From Oreohelix idahoensis (Eukaryota > Mollusca > Gastropoda > Stylommatophora > Oreohelicidae), in assembly GCA_024509875.1 (NCBI GenBank), contig JAMPIV010011354.1:400001-464000 (forward strand): a stretch of 64,000 bases of DNA, given 5' to 3'. The position numbers and the translations under genes are program-made. Below the pieces are notes generated by a model. The model had not been told where the DNA came from. It saw only the letters and a program-made list of their open reading frames with translations, and ran no database searches. This document shows, piece after piece, positions 1-11,900 of this stretch (position 1 is the first letter of the stretch; every line of letters starts with the position of its first letter).

Positions 1-586
1 TTCAATGACCTCTTTTTACGTTTTTTTTTTCTTTGACGTGTTTGAGTTTGATGAAATAACATACATTCTTCAGTGTATGCACATTTCAAAGACATAAAGT
101 ATTACTTACCTTGCTTAACCCACTCTAAAGTGCATCATATATAAAAACGTACGTATAACATATAAAGACTCTCATTTTAAATTGCTGTGTTATCTGGCTG
201 CTTTTCTGTTAAGGTGTAAACTGTAAACGATCAAGCACTTCTACCCCAACCCACCTTTTTGTTTTTCTTTAAAAAAAAAAATATTATTAAAAAAAAAACA
301 AAAACCCACCTTTCTCGTGGATCTATCCCAGTGAGCGAGCTAGTAATATTTTGGTGTCAAGATTTTCCAAACCGGCAATGCTGAACGTGTAGTCATTTGT
401 GTATAGCAGTGTTTCTCAACCCTGATAGTAGCAACGCCCCCTTTTGACAACAAATATTTTAAAAAGTCCCCACCCTTTTAACACCCCATTGCTCTTTATC
501 GTGTATACACAAACACACACACACACACATATATTCCACCATACTTTTAAAAAGGCAATACAGTAAATGAGTTTTTTTATTTTATT
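1..586. other. Intergenic or intronic DNA, no gene seen
   Basis: AT-rich sequence with A-runs near 270-300 and a short (CA)n tract near 509-528. No reading frame, splice pattern or repeat family is recognisable on either strand. Confidence 0.6.
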
Positions 587-680
587 TTTAAAAAATAAAG
601 TTTTGTCTCGTTTTGGCGAGGCGCGTCCCGTTCAACCAAGTCGGTTATATTAGGGCGCATATCCAAACACAAATGACCCT
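587..680 (+). repeat. Dispersed repeat R1, copy 1
   Basis: This stretch is nearly identical to 20014-20104 and more weakly similar to 47325-47400. Shared blocks are GTTTTGTCTCGTTTTGG, GGCGCGTCCCGTTCAACC and GGTTATATTAGGGCGCAT. The unit type is unknown. It carries no coding frame and may be part of a SINE or of a transposon end. Confidence 0.6.
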
Positions 681-859
681 TAGGTTTGAGATTTAATTTC
701 ATCGTTAATGAGTTACCTTTTCTTATAACATAAAGAAAAAGCATAGTTATATTAAATATGTGTTTAAGTACGGAATTATATACACCACAAGTTCATTATC
801 CTTGAATTACAAATTGGCAGAGCAAATGATATAAAATTAGTTCTTACAACCCTATAACT

Positions 860-1190
860 ATCATAATCATATCATTTTAATAGCGCCTAAATGACTGCAT
901 ATATATCTTCAAATCTGAATATTTAAGCCTCTCCTTAGTCCTTATGTAACCACTTTAAATATATGTGTTACTGAATCGTGCTTTTGCCTCGAAGTCATTT
1001 AGTAGCTCAATCAATTCTTCTTGTAAATGTTGACTAACTTGTTCCACGTCTGATTCAAACGGATTAATCACCCAATCCGGTATTATTAGTTCTTGCAAGT
1101 CTTTAAATCTTATGCTCATATCATTTTTAATAGCATCAAAATGACTGCAATAAACCTCTAAATTCAAATATTCAACTGAATATTGTCAAC
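860..1190 (-). pseudogene. Relic of a hAT/ZBED-SCAND3-type transposase-derived gene
   Basis: A minus-strand frame at 955-1167 reads like a fragment of the hAT-derived ZBED5/SCAND3/FAM200 family. Recognisable pieces are RFKDLQELIIPDWVINPF followed by LQEELIELLNDFEAKARF. Intact family members run to several hundred residues, and neither a BED finger nor a hAT dimerisation domain is visible nearby. The segment at about 860-945 is a diverged copy of about 1108-1190, so the relic is partly duplicated. The call rests on motif memory and could equally be a raw hAT transposon remnant. Confidence 0.5.
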
Positions 1191-2066
1191 ATCTTTTACT
1201 GCTGACATATTGAAAATGTTAGTATAATATCACTGCACATACATCTACACCTCGTCAATCCTCAAAACTGACCGAGTTTAATTGTCTACACTCCAAACAT
1301 TAAAATATGCATTAAAACTAAGCCACAACTGCCCACAACGTCGCTGTTGCGAGAAGGTATTTACGGTGCACTCGCATCAAAGAGAGTTGAACACAAAGGT
1401 CACACACAGTTCTGTGTAGTGCTGTGACTGTAATGTCAACCTCGCTAAACAAAGAGGGGTTTTTTGGCAGGCACACGGGGGGCACGTGATTGTGCGGGGA
1501 ATGTTTTGGGAGGGAGTCGTGTGGTGGTGAATTGGACAGAATAGGGAAGGGGCTGTGATGTGTTCACGGGCTAATCAATGTTTGACGGGAATGTGTTTCC
1601 AGAAGAAAATATGTGTCGACAGTGGATAGAGAAGGTTAGCTTGGGTGTGTCAAGAGGCTAACGAATGTTTCGAGTGTTGAAGGGACATAAATCTCCGCCT
1701 ACTTTCTCCTGACAATGGTAACATCCAAGGTACTAAAATTTTGCGAATGGAATCCTTGAAACACTCAATGGGACGCAGTGCAAATAATAACTACCGTGTT
1801 ACATGCTATGCGAAGGGGAATATCTTTTGTAATTGTTTCATATTGATTCTTGTAAAAATGTACACAACCCCCCCCCCCCCCCCAATGAAAGTAGCTACCC
1901 CCAATCGTTTCGACTCACCAGAACGCATCCAGACATCTTGAAAACGCCCCCCCCCCCAGGGGGAGGTACCGCCCCCGTTAAAAAAACACTGGTGTATAGG
2001 GTTCTGTTTGATACAGCTGACATTTTCAGGTGCGAGTTAAAGCAAAATTAATTTTATTTTCAGGTT
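1191..2066. other. Non-coding DNA with C homopolymers
   Basis: No gene is supported. Two long C-runs (about 1868-1883 and 1948-1956) sit next to G-runs near 1960-1966. Short open frames here (P-rich, from the C-run) are low-complexity artefacts. Element A begins directly after this stretch. Confidence 0.6.
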
Positions 2067-2071
2067 TTCTT
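2067..2071 (+). other. Target-site duplication of element A (left copy)
   Basis: TTCTT stands immediately before the LTR start TGTGATAAAT. The same five bases follow the 3' LTR at 12850-12854. A 5-bp duplication is typical of Ty3/Gypsy integrases. Confidence 0.85.
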
Positions 2072-4411
2072 TGTGATAAATTTAACCGTGATACAACGTT
2101 AAAATATCTCCAAAGATAAAATGTAGGGATAAAAGTAATGCGTAAGCTACTAGAAGACATGATCGCCCATGCCGCGGTTCACTACCCGCCATGGAAACTA
2201 ACTTGTTAGACGTGAAGACAAAACGTTTACCCTTGGAGACGGGAGGGAACGGAGATCAAAAAGAAAAAATATGACTGAACACGTGCTTGAAACTAGCAAG
2301 GCTAAAAAGACGCAATTGGTGGGGAAAGGAAAAAAATTCACGTCCCCAAGTTGACACAATGTAAAGAAATGGACAAAAGGGACCTTAGCTATTATACGCA
2401 ACAGTCATTTCTTGGACGCTTTTACGATACTGAGTCCTTTTATTTGAATTCAGCGGCAAACGCATTACAGAAGATGCTCGAACATATTTCAAAAAAAACA
2501 ACTAACCTTGAAAAAGTAACTTTTTCTTAATAATAATGTTAGGAATATAAAACCTAGCTAGTCTGATAGCCCATCTTGAGCAGAGAAATAATATGCTTTC
2601 ATTTATACAGACGGATAGATAATAATGAAGATATTGACAAAAGACTGTGTTGTTCATGACAGACGAGCGACTGCACTGTAAAAAAAACTGTCACTAAATT
2701 TTCAAAAATTGCGGCCTTGAGACTCAAGTGCTAAAATCTAGTTGGAATGAAAGAGAGGGGGAAATAGTGGAAAATTGTGGCTAAAAATAACTTTAGAGAC
2801 CGATTCGTGTAGAAAGGCATGTAGAACCAAGCGTGTTTTTTATGAAAAAGCAAGTAGAGACAGACGGACCAACAGACAATAATACATACTTGACTGAGGT
2901 ATGACTGAATTGACTTTTGGTTGGAGGTTTGAAATTTGAAAGGGGGGAAGTCGGTGATTGGCCACAGATAATCATATTATCGGCGCACAGACGCGCATTT
3001 TTGCCATTCAACATAAATTGTCCAGTAGTAGACACAGTAATTCTTCAGTGGTGTAGTTCCCAGAAGCTAATTGCAATATTTAGAGGGACGCCATACTAGA
3101 GCCAGCAGCTCAGCTGAGTTTTGCTAGAATATAACTGTGTTCTCTATTCATAATTCTGGTAAGACTGAAAGCATTTCTTTGTATATTTTAATATTGTTTA
3201 ATGTTTCGAGTGATTTGATACTGCCATATCAAAATCTATCCCTTACAACAAGTAAGGATTCGCTCTAGATCCCCAGCCCAAGTTCAGGGTCTAGAGACAA
3301 ACAAAATACATAAACGCCAGCAAGGATTATGAAGGGCGGATCAAGTGTTGAGATCAGTGGAACATATCACCTATCTTATTCAATAGCAGGAAGCTAATGA
3401 ACATATTTCAGAATATGTAGTCTTGGGGAACTAGTACTATGTGAAACCAACTTGGTAAGATGTGCTGTATGGTCAGAGAGATCTGACCCCGTCTATGTGG
3501 TGTTGTTGTGTAGTGTTGTGTGCAGAAGTGGCTCAGGAGGTAGAGTTCTGACACATGACCCAATACTTTTGTTGCAGAAGTGTGAGTTTCTGTTTGGCAC
3601 CAAAGTGGTGTCAAATGCTGTGTGGATATATACAAGTGTGAACCAGTGCAGTCTAGTATTTTGTCAGAGCAGCCTTATATTGCCCCCAAGCACGGAGAGG
3701 TGGGGCCACCAGATTCCAGCACCAGAACTACTCAGTCAAGATACGTGAGCGTCTGGCCTGCTGGACCTTCACCAACTTATTTACTAACTAACACACCAAC
3801 TATATTACCATCACTAGAACCCACCAATTTTTTGGGAAATAAAACTTGTATTACTCCCATCAGTGAAGGGACAATGTTTGGTAGTCATAGACAGGGAGTG
3901 ATGATATCACCCCAACAGCATATCTAGAAATAGGTTCTCATGGGACTATCTTAAGATAATTACTATTAACCAGTCATTTGAAATACATATGTACACTATT
4001 TCTAGTTTATTATGACATATATTCATGCATTTCATTCATAATTTCAAAACCTTTCATATGTTCTGACCAAAATAAAACCTTGGTTCAGAACAAATAAACT
4101 TAAAGAAAATTTAATATCAAAAATTTAAACAGCTTGAGTTAGTTCAGTGTGTTATAAATTTTATTAATATTATTAGACTTATTAAATATCTGTGTGTGTG
4201 TATGTAATCTACCACAACACATTACATATCAGTACCCTAGATTTTAACGTAGCCACATTCATTAGTAAAAAAGATATGTGTGAGGTCGTAAGTGGTAGCA
4301 AGAAGGGCCTTCTGTAAATTCACAGCTACATTTATCTCAGGAGCCTTCACAGCTGACCTCATGCATCACACTAGGTAACATCAACCATACAATACCATCA
4401 AATCCACTACA
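2072..4411 (+). repeat. Element A 5' LTR
   Basis: The LTR is 2340 bp, which is long for this class, with TG..CA ends. It matches 8967-12849 once the insertion at 9764-11305 is removed (2341 bp). Differences from the 3' LTR include a TA insertion in the GATATATAC segment near 3626 and a shorter (GT)n near 4193. A sense open frame intact in the 3' LTR (11888-12361) is split by the TA insertion here. Confidence 0.9.
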
Positions 4412-4416
4412 TATAT

Positions 4417-4434
4417 TGGGGTCTTGTCCAGGGA
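4417..4434 (+). other. Element A primer-binding site, tRNA-Pro-like
   Basis: TGGGGTCTTGTCCAGGGA begins five bases after the 5' LTR. It resembles the tRNA-Pro primer site of murine-type retroviruses, with a few mismatches. The proline assignment is an inference, since the host tRNA set is not visible. Confidence 0.65.
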
Positions 4435-4642
4435 TAATTAGCTTATCAGTAATATTAGGATCTCCTGGTGGGAGAATTAAATTAGGGGGACAAATTGTAA
4501 AAATTAAAAGTGTCCCTTAAAATAAAAGTTGGTGAATCTTCACAGCCAGTGGTAGTTAATTGATTAATTAATTAATTAGAATTACTTTAGTTATTAATTG
4601 GTTAGAGATTTATCTTGCTCATTGCTAAATTGTCTAAAAAGT

Positions 4643-6996
4643 ATGGCGGAGCTGGCAAAGTTCAGATCAGCTGCTGTGCTAACGGCGAAGGATATGGGAA
4701 TGGATGGTCAGGGTTTAATTCAATACGTAACTGCAGAATGTGATAAGTATATTGAAAGGGAAGATAGGAGGTTAGCTGAAGAGAAGAGGTTACAAATTGA
4801 GGCTGATAAAGAACTTAAGAGGCTGCAGATTGAGGCAGAAGATAAACGATTGACTGCCGAAAGGGAGGCAGCAGAAAAAAGGCCGAAAGGGAGGCAGAAG
4901 AAAAACGACAGCAAAGGGAGGCAGAAGATAGAAGGTTGCAAAGGGAGCACGAATTACGACTAAGGGAGCTGGAATTACAAGGCCATGCTCCTGAAAATGG
5001 TGCCAGCCCTTTTGCCTCAGATGCTACGCCTAGTCAGGGAGCCTCAACATCAGCTATGGGGTTTCATTTAGACCATTTTGTTGAGAAAGACGATGACATA
5101 GAGGGGTACCTCAGTCGTTTTGAATTATTAGCTACTACATATGGGTTAGAGAGAGAGAGGTGGAGTTTAAAGTTATCACAGGGACTGAGAGGTACTTCTT
5201 ATGAAGTCTTCGCAAAAATGAACAGAGAAGACCAAGACAATTATGACATGTTAAAGCAGGCTTTGTTGTTAAGATACGAAAAAAATGGTGAATTTTATCG
5301 TAAGAAATTTAGAAATGCCAAACTGTTGTCTGGGGAGACATACCACCAATTCTCTGCCAGACTGGAAACCTATTTGGAGAAATGGACTGCTCTGGGGAAG
5401 ACCCAAGATCTTAAAGAGATGATCATGATAGAGCAATTGAGAGAGTCCATGGCTCCAGACTTGAGAAAATTTCTCATGGAACAAGGTGCAGAGAGGTTGG
5501 GGGAGGTTTTAAATGTCGCTGAGAGGTATCAGGCAGCCCAGGCAGAGGTAAGTGGTGCTAAAAAGAAGCACATAGACAATTTTAAAGCTCCACAGCAATT
5601 TAATAAATTTGATAATAGAGAACAGGGTAATAAAGGTAGGACAAACTTTGAACGGCCAAGAAATGACTATCGAGACAGAAACTCACAGTTCAATGACCAA
5701 AAATACAATGAAAGAAAACCGTTGAACCAAGGAAAAAGATGGTGCAAATGGTGCAAGAAAGATAACCATAACACCGAATTTTGTAGAAGGAAACCTTCAA
5801 ACATTGCTGCAATGAAGTCGGGGACTCAAAGATTAAAGGTTAATCCTAATGGACAGCAGGAACCTTATCACCCCCCAGTTTGTGAGGATGTTATTTGTAA
5901 TGGGGTCACCATAAGGTGCCTTTATGATACAGGTTTGGATTATGATTCAGTTGTGAAGTCTAGCCTAGTGGACCCAAGTCAGTATACCACAGAAACAGTG
6001 GAAATACAAGGGGCGACTAAGGACATACCACTCATGACACTTCCCATCGCAAGGATAACGGTGAAAACTCGCTATGTGGAAGGAGAAATCAGAGCAGCAG
6101 TGATAGATGAACCAATCTACCCTCTGATATTGGGGTGTAGATACGTCTTCTTGGGGAATCCCGAGAGACCTGTGATCATGGCGACAGTGCAGACCAGGTC
6201 ACAGAAAAAGGAGGAAGAAGGTGAACCTATAAATGCTCATCCAGAGGAGATGAGGAAGGCGCAGGCTGAGGATAAGACCCTTAAGCCATGTTTCAAAAAA
6301 TTGCCCAAATGCCACACACCTCCAAGCAAGGGAGAGTACTTTATGAAGAACACACTATTATACAGGAAGACAGGAACTAGATCCACTGGTCACGGACAGT
6401 TGGTTCTTCCCAAGATATATAGGGCAAATTTGATAAGGAGCTTACATGTTGGAAAAGATGGTGACCATGAGAAAGTCGGTACCATCTGCCAAAAGATTGC
6501 TCGAAAATACTATTGGCCCGACGTAAATGTCGATATTGAGAACTTTGTAGAAGCATGTGGCATATTTCATGAGGGAACACCCACAAAGGGACAAAATGTG
6601 CAGGACCTAGAAACGCCACAGGGCAAATTTAGGCCTGGAAGGAAAACTAATTATACTCAGGTAGACAAAGTGGAATGGGAGCCCCCTTTTCACACCCAGT
6701 CTTCACTTGAATGGATTAACATGGCCACTATGCGACGAGTACAAAGAGTAAATTTTACCCAGGATAAGATGACAATCCCTCGGTCAGACTTATATAAACT
6801 GGAAGAACAGAAAAGAGAGCGAAGATCTCTCATAAGCAATCTAAAGTGGGTGGACAAACCCAAGAAAAAAATTGGTAGTGGTCGATTTGTGAGTGATGAT
6901 TCTAGGAAGAAAAGTCCTCACTATAATGCTTCTAATGGACGGGACCCGATGGGTGCCATGAAAAATAAATATGGAAAATTAAAAATCCAGATGTAG
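4643..6996 (+). pseudogene. Element A Gag-protease-integrase N-terminus, frame-broken
   Basis: The frame starts at ATG 4643 (MAELAKF), runs into a charged coiled-coil rich in Lys, Arg and Glu, then loses frame near 4880 (one base missing relative to the open frame). It continues in the next frame to the stop at 6994-6996. Visible in order: a capsid-like region (about 5050-5550), a basic Asn/Arg-rich linker, a CX2CX4HX4C zinc knuckle (about 5743-5790), and a protease with active-site DTG (about 5926-5935). A degenerate integrase H2C2 finger follows (about 6440-6590) in which the second Cys of the CxxC pair is lost. The last 120 or so residues (from about 6625) are a basic, Trp-containing segment that is not integrase. 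Confidence 0.8.
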
Positions 6997-8879
6997 CATT
7001 ATTAAGGACCTGGACAGATGAGAAGGCAGAAGAGACTGTTACCTCATCTTATCAATACGTGAACGAACTGACCACTCGTTTGAAAGCTGGATGGAAACTG
7101 GCAAATGATAATTTGAAACAAGCCAGGAAGAAACATGCAGCATATTTTAATAGGAAGGCAAAGGACAGAGAACTAGCTGTGGGAGAGAAGGTGCTGCTTC
7201 TACTACCCGGTAGCCAGAATAAATTACAAATTGGATGGCAAGGTCCATATACGGTTCTAGAGAAGGTGTCTAGAACAAACTATAAAATTGACAAAAAGGG
7301 GAAGGAGAAAGTTTATCATGTAAACCTTTTAAAGAAGTATCTGGACAGACCACTCCAGGAAAGCACCCCCTTACTGACCTTGGCTATCGCAACTCAAATG
7401 CAAAAGGAACCACTCACCTCACATGAATACCCATTACATCCTTGTGAAACAGCAGCACAGGTAAAAGTCAGTAAGCACCTGACTAAAAACCAGAGGGAGA
7501 GAGTTCAACAGGTTCTGGAGGAACATACAGATGTATTAACAGATAAACCAGGACATACAAATTTGCTACAGTATGACATGAAACTGGTAGACTCAAACCC
7601 AATCTGTATGAGAGCCTATTCTATTCCGTTCGCGAAGGAGAAGGCATTGAAGGAAGAAATAGATTATTTGTTGAAGGAGGGGATTATTTCACACAGTGAA
7701 TCATCTTTTAGCTCCAGTGTAGTTTTGTTGAGAAAACCGTCTGGGGAACACAGACTGTGCATAGATTACAGGAAACTGAATGCTGTCACAGAAGGACAAG
7801 TGGATCCATTACCAGACACAAAACAGTTATTTGCCAGATTAAACAAGGCAAAATACTTTTCAAAGGTGGATCTTAGTAAAGGCTATTACCAGATTCCAGT
7901 GAAGCCTGAAGTGAGACCTTATTTGGCTTTTAGCACTTCGGATGGACATTATGAATTCAACATGCTACCATTCGGACTGAAAAATGCTCCGAGTGTATTT
8001 TCAAGGATGATGCGCAAATTGTTGGATCCCCTGAATAACCCATGTATCACGAATTTCATGGATGATATTCTCGTCGCCACAGAGACATTTGAAGAACACA
8101 TTGACTCCTTAAAAATGTTATTTGATAGGCTTAGGGAGGCGAACTTAACTGCTAGGCCAACAAAATGTTGTATTGGATGCAAAGAGTTGGAATTCTTGGG
8201 ACACACTGTATATCAGGGCAACATGACCCCTGACCCCAAGAACTTGGAAAAACTGCAGAGAGCACCTAGACCACAAACAAAAAAGGACGTGCGATCATTC
8301 GTGTCGTTATGTGGTTTTTACCAAAAATATATCAAAAATTTTAACTCAATATGTGCTCCTCTGACTGATTTGACTCGCAAGGGACATCCAGATAAAATAA
8401 TTTGGACTGCGCAATGTGAATTAGCGTTCCAAGAGTTAAAGGAAAAACTCACTAGCAAGCCTATTCTCAAACTGCCTGATTTGACACAGGACTTTGTCGT
8501 AAGAACAGATGCAAGTAATGTAGGACTCGGGGCGGCTTTGTTGCAAAGATCATCTTCACCTGATGGGGAACTGAACCCAGTCGCTTATGCAAGCCGCAAA
8601 TTGAATAAGGCGGAACAAGGATATTCCACAAGCGAAAAAGAATGTTTAGCGTTAATCTGGGCAATAAAGAAGTTTCAAATCTATCTGTATGGTAGGACTT
8701 TTGTGGTCCAGACGGATCATCAGCCCCTAGTATTCTTATCTCAGGCTAAGCATGAAAACGCAAGATTGTTGAGGTGGTCTTTATTACTGCAACCTTATCA
8801 GTTTAGTATTGAGTACATCCCAGGGTCATTGAATGTCGGTGCAGATTTCCTCAGTCGGCACCCCTGTGATCAAAATTAG
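6969..8879 (+). CDS. Element A integrase C-terminus, reverse transcriptase and RNase H
   Basis: The frame is open from just after a TAA at 6966 to the stop at 8877-8879, with no clear ATG start. It is presumably read as part of a polyprotein in a complete relative. It opens with the tail of an integrase, including the GPY/F module (GWQGPYTVL, about 7231-7257). Reverse transcriptase follows, with LCIDYRKLN, SKVDLSKGYYQ, LPFGLKNAP and catalytic FMDD (about 8055-8066). RNase H follows with VRTDAS, SEKECLALIW, VQTDH and a terminal GADFLSR. Nothing follows but about 90 bp to the LTR, so integrase really precedes reverse transcriptase. The integrase core that should lie directly upstream is missing. 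Confidence 0.88.
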   Translation: MWKIKNPDVALLRTWTDEKAEETVTSSYQYVNELTTRLKAGWKLANDNLKQARKKHAAYFNRKAKDRELAVGEKVLLLLPGSQNKLQIGWQGPYTVLEKVSRTNYKIDKKGKEKVYHVNLLKKYLDRPLQESTPLLTLAIATQMQKEPLTSHEYPLHPCETAAQVKVSKHLTKNQRERVQQVLEEHTDVLTDKPGHTNLLQYDMKLVDSNPICMRAYSIPFAKEKALKEEIDYLLKEGIISHSESSFSSSVVLLRKPSGEHRLCIDYRKLNAVTEGQVDPLPDTKQLFARLNKAKYFSKVDLSKGYYQIPVKPEVRPYLAFSTSDGHYEFNMLPFGLKNAPSVFSRMMRKLLDPLNNPCITNFMDDILVATETFEEHIDSLKMLFDRLREANLTARPTKCCIGCKELEFLGHTVYQGNMTPDPKNLEKLQRAPRPQTKKDVRSFVSLCGFYQKYIKNFNSICAPLTDLTRKGHPDKIIWTAQCELAFQELKEKLTSKPILKLPDLTQDFVVRTDASNVGLGAALLQRSSSPDGELNPVAYASRKLNKAEQGYSTSEKECLALIWAIKKFQIYLYGRTFVVQTDHQPLVFLSQAKHENARLLRWSLLLQPYQFSIEYIPGSLNVGADFLSRHPCDQN

Positions 8880-8953
8880 AGTAGTGGTAGGCGTGAGGAG
8901 TAATTTTATCTATGTGTATCACTGGTTTTGAAACTTGCCGTAGGCATGTTTTC

Positions 8954-8966
8954 AAGTGGGGAGATG
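8954..8966 (+). other. Element A polypurine tract
   Basis: AAGTGGGGAGATG directly precedes the 3' LTR. It is the expected plus-strand primer position; the purine run AGTGGGGAGA is the likely primer. Confidence 0.7.
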
Positions 8967-11900
8967 TGTGATAAATTTAACCGTGATACAACGTTAAAAT
9001 ATCTCCAAAGATAAAATGTAGGGATAAAAATAATGCGTAAGCTACTAGAAGACATGATCGCCCATGCCGCGGTTCACTACCCGCCATGGAAACTAACTTG
9101 TTAGACGTGAAGACAAAACGTTTACCCTTGGAGACGGGAGGGAACGGAGATCAAAAAGAAAAAATATGACTGAACACGTGCTTGAAACTAGCAAGGCTAA
9201 AAAGACGCAATTGGTGGGGAAAGGAAAAAAATTCACGTCCCCAAGTTGACACAATGTAAAGAAATGGACAAAAGGGACCTTAGCTATTATACGCAACAGT
9301 CATTTCTTGGACGCTTTTACGATACTGAGTCCTTTTATTTGAATTCAGCGGCAAACGCATTACAGAAGATGCTCGAACATATTTCAAAAAAAACAACTAA
9401 CCTTGAAAAAGTAACTTTTTCTTAATAATAATGTTAGGAATATAAAACCTAGCTAGTCTGATAGCCCATCTTGAGCAGAGAAATAATATGCTTTCATTTA
9501 TACAGACGGATAGATAATAATGAAGATATTGACAAAAGACTGTGTTGTTCATGACAGACGAGCGACTGCACTGTAAAAAAAATGTCACTAAATTTTCAAA
9601 AATTGCGGCCTTGAGACTCAAGTGCTAAAATCTAGTTGGAATGAAAGAGAGGGGGAAATAGTGGAAAATTGTGGCTAAAAATAACTTTAGAGACCGATTC
9701 GTGTAGAAAGGCATGTAGAACCAAGCGTGTTTTTTATGAAAAAGCAAGTAGAGACAGATGGACTGTTACGTGCAGTCTTTGATATCTTACAATATTATAC
9801 ATTGGTATACTTGTTATGTTCGCAAATATTTTGTAAACAAAATAGATATTTTTTAGTGCTTAAGGGAAAGTCATTATTGAGTTACTTCCCTTGAAAGTTG
9901 TGCCGTCTCTTTCGATCGAACTCCGCGGATGAATCCAGTGTTACTGCGATTTATTCTTTGTTTGGGTAGTAATAGATTGTTCTTGCTTCAGAATATCTAT
10001 GGCCTGAATTTATGTGTATTGTTTGGCTGAGTAGGACGAGTCTGTCTTATATCTGTATATCTTTACATATCTAAGTCGAACTATATGTTCTTTTGTCTCT
10101 AGAGAGGTCAAAGGCTGTTCGGCGGATGTGTCTCTAGAGAGGTGTTTTGGCTTCGCCCTGATCATGGGGGCTGTGTTTTGCTATGTCGGCTTGTCGCCGG
10201 GGAAAAGTGATCTCTATATTTATGGGGAAAGTGATAGTCGTCTAGACCTATCGTGTATGCTTTACCCCAGTGTTTATTCTTATTGCCAAGGAATGGCAGA
10301 ATCATATTTCTGATACGCAGGTAATAAAAGATACTCTTTTGAACTCTCGTACGAAGCCACCGTTTTTCGATAGGTATGACTTGTACATCTGAGAGGATGC
10401 ATTTAACTAGATGGAAAACGACTCTGATTCCTAGCAGCACTATATCCTGTAGAATGCAGTCAATTGTATCATGATAGAATCTACAGAGCAATAAAACATT
10501 TAATGAATGACTAACTTTAAGACAGATTCATTATCTGTATCCAAACGTGAGTGACAGCTCACGAGAGAAGCCATCTTGTAAAAACATTTAGTGACTTTCA
10601 AGAAGAGAAAAGGGATGCCCGTATTATCGCTTGATTAGTCCAGAGATCACTGCTACACATGAGAACCCATTGCTAGCGGTTCAATTTGATTATATGGAAA
10701 AATCTGTGCTGGACATTATGTTAAGGAATCTTCACTAGACGAGATTAGGTCTAGAAGTCATCTTGGATATTGTTTATAATCTGACGTGCTTTGTCAGTAA
10801 ACTCAGATGATATATATATGGGCAATACTGAGTGCTTGGCTATTGACAGTCCATTATACTATTATTCTACATGAGTGCCCATGTAACATTGCAAGACCAT
10901 TTATCCACTGTACCATGATGTATTATGCCAACCTGTGATTTGTCACTATCTGTGCTGTCGAGTGTGTACGTCCAATTAAACTGTAGTAAAGGTACACAGT
11001 CGTTGGTGTCGATGACTTCCAGCCATACATGAGTGTGAGAAAAGAACATTTGTCAACACCACGAACTCTTCCTATCATTCGCATATTACACACTCAATCT
11101 ATGTCTACACACCACTGCGTAGGTCAAGTTGACATTCCATACTCAAACCACGAGCAACACAACAACACAGTATTTAACTCTGGTGATGTTCGAGTGAGCT
11201 TCAGATGTTTCAGCATGTCTCTTGCTCAGGGCAAGGGTCTTGTATTAAAAGAGTTTATCAACTGATGATGACGTCTGTCTCCCAAAGAAAGATCTTATCA
11301 CGGACCAACAGACAATAATACATACTTGACTGAGGTATGACTGAATTGACTTTTGGTTGGAGGTTTGAAATTTGAAAGGGGGGAAGTCGGTGATTGGCCA
11401 CAGATAATCATATTATCGGCGCACAGACGCGCATTTTTGCCATTCAACATAAATTGTCCAGTAGTAGACACAGTAATTCTTCAGTGGTGTAGTTCCCAGA
11501 AGCTAATTGCAATATTTAGAGGGACGCCATACTAGAGCCAGCAGCTCAGCTGAGTTTTGCTAGAATATAACTGTGTTCTCTATTCATAATTCTGGTAAGA
11601 CTGAAAGCATTTCTTTGTATATTTTAATATTGTTTAATGTTTCGAGTGATTTGATACTGCCATATCAAAATCTATCCCTTACAACAAGTAAGGATTCGCT
11701 CTAGATCCCCAGCCCAAGTTCAGGGTCTAGAGACAAACAAAATACATAAACGCCAGCAAGGATTATGAAGGGCGGATCAAGTGTTGAGATCAATGGAACA
11801 TATCACCTATCTTATTCAAGAGCAGGAAGCTAATGAACATATTTCAGAATATGTAGTCTTGGGGAACTAGTACTATGTGAAACCAACTTGGTAAGATGTG

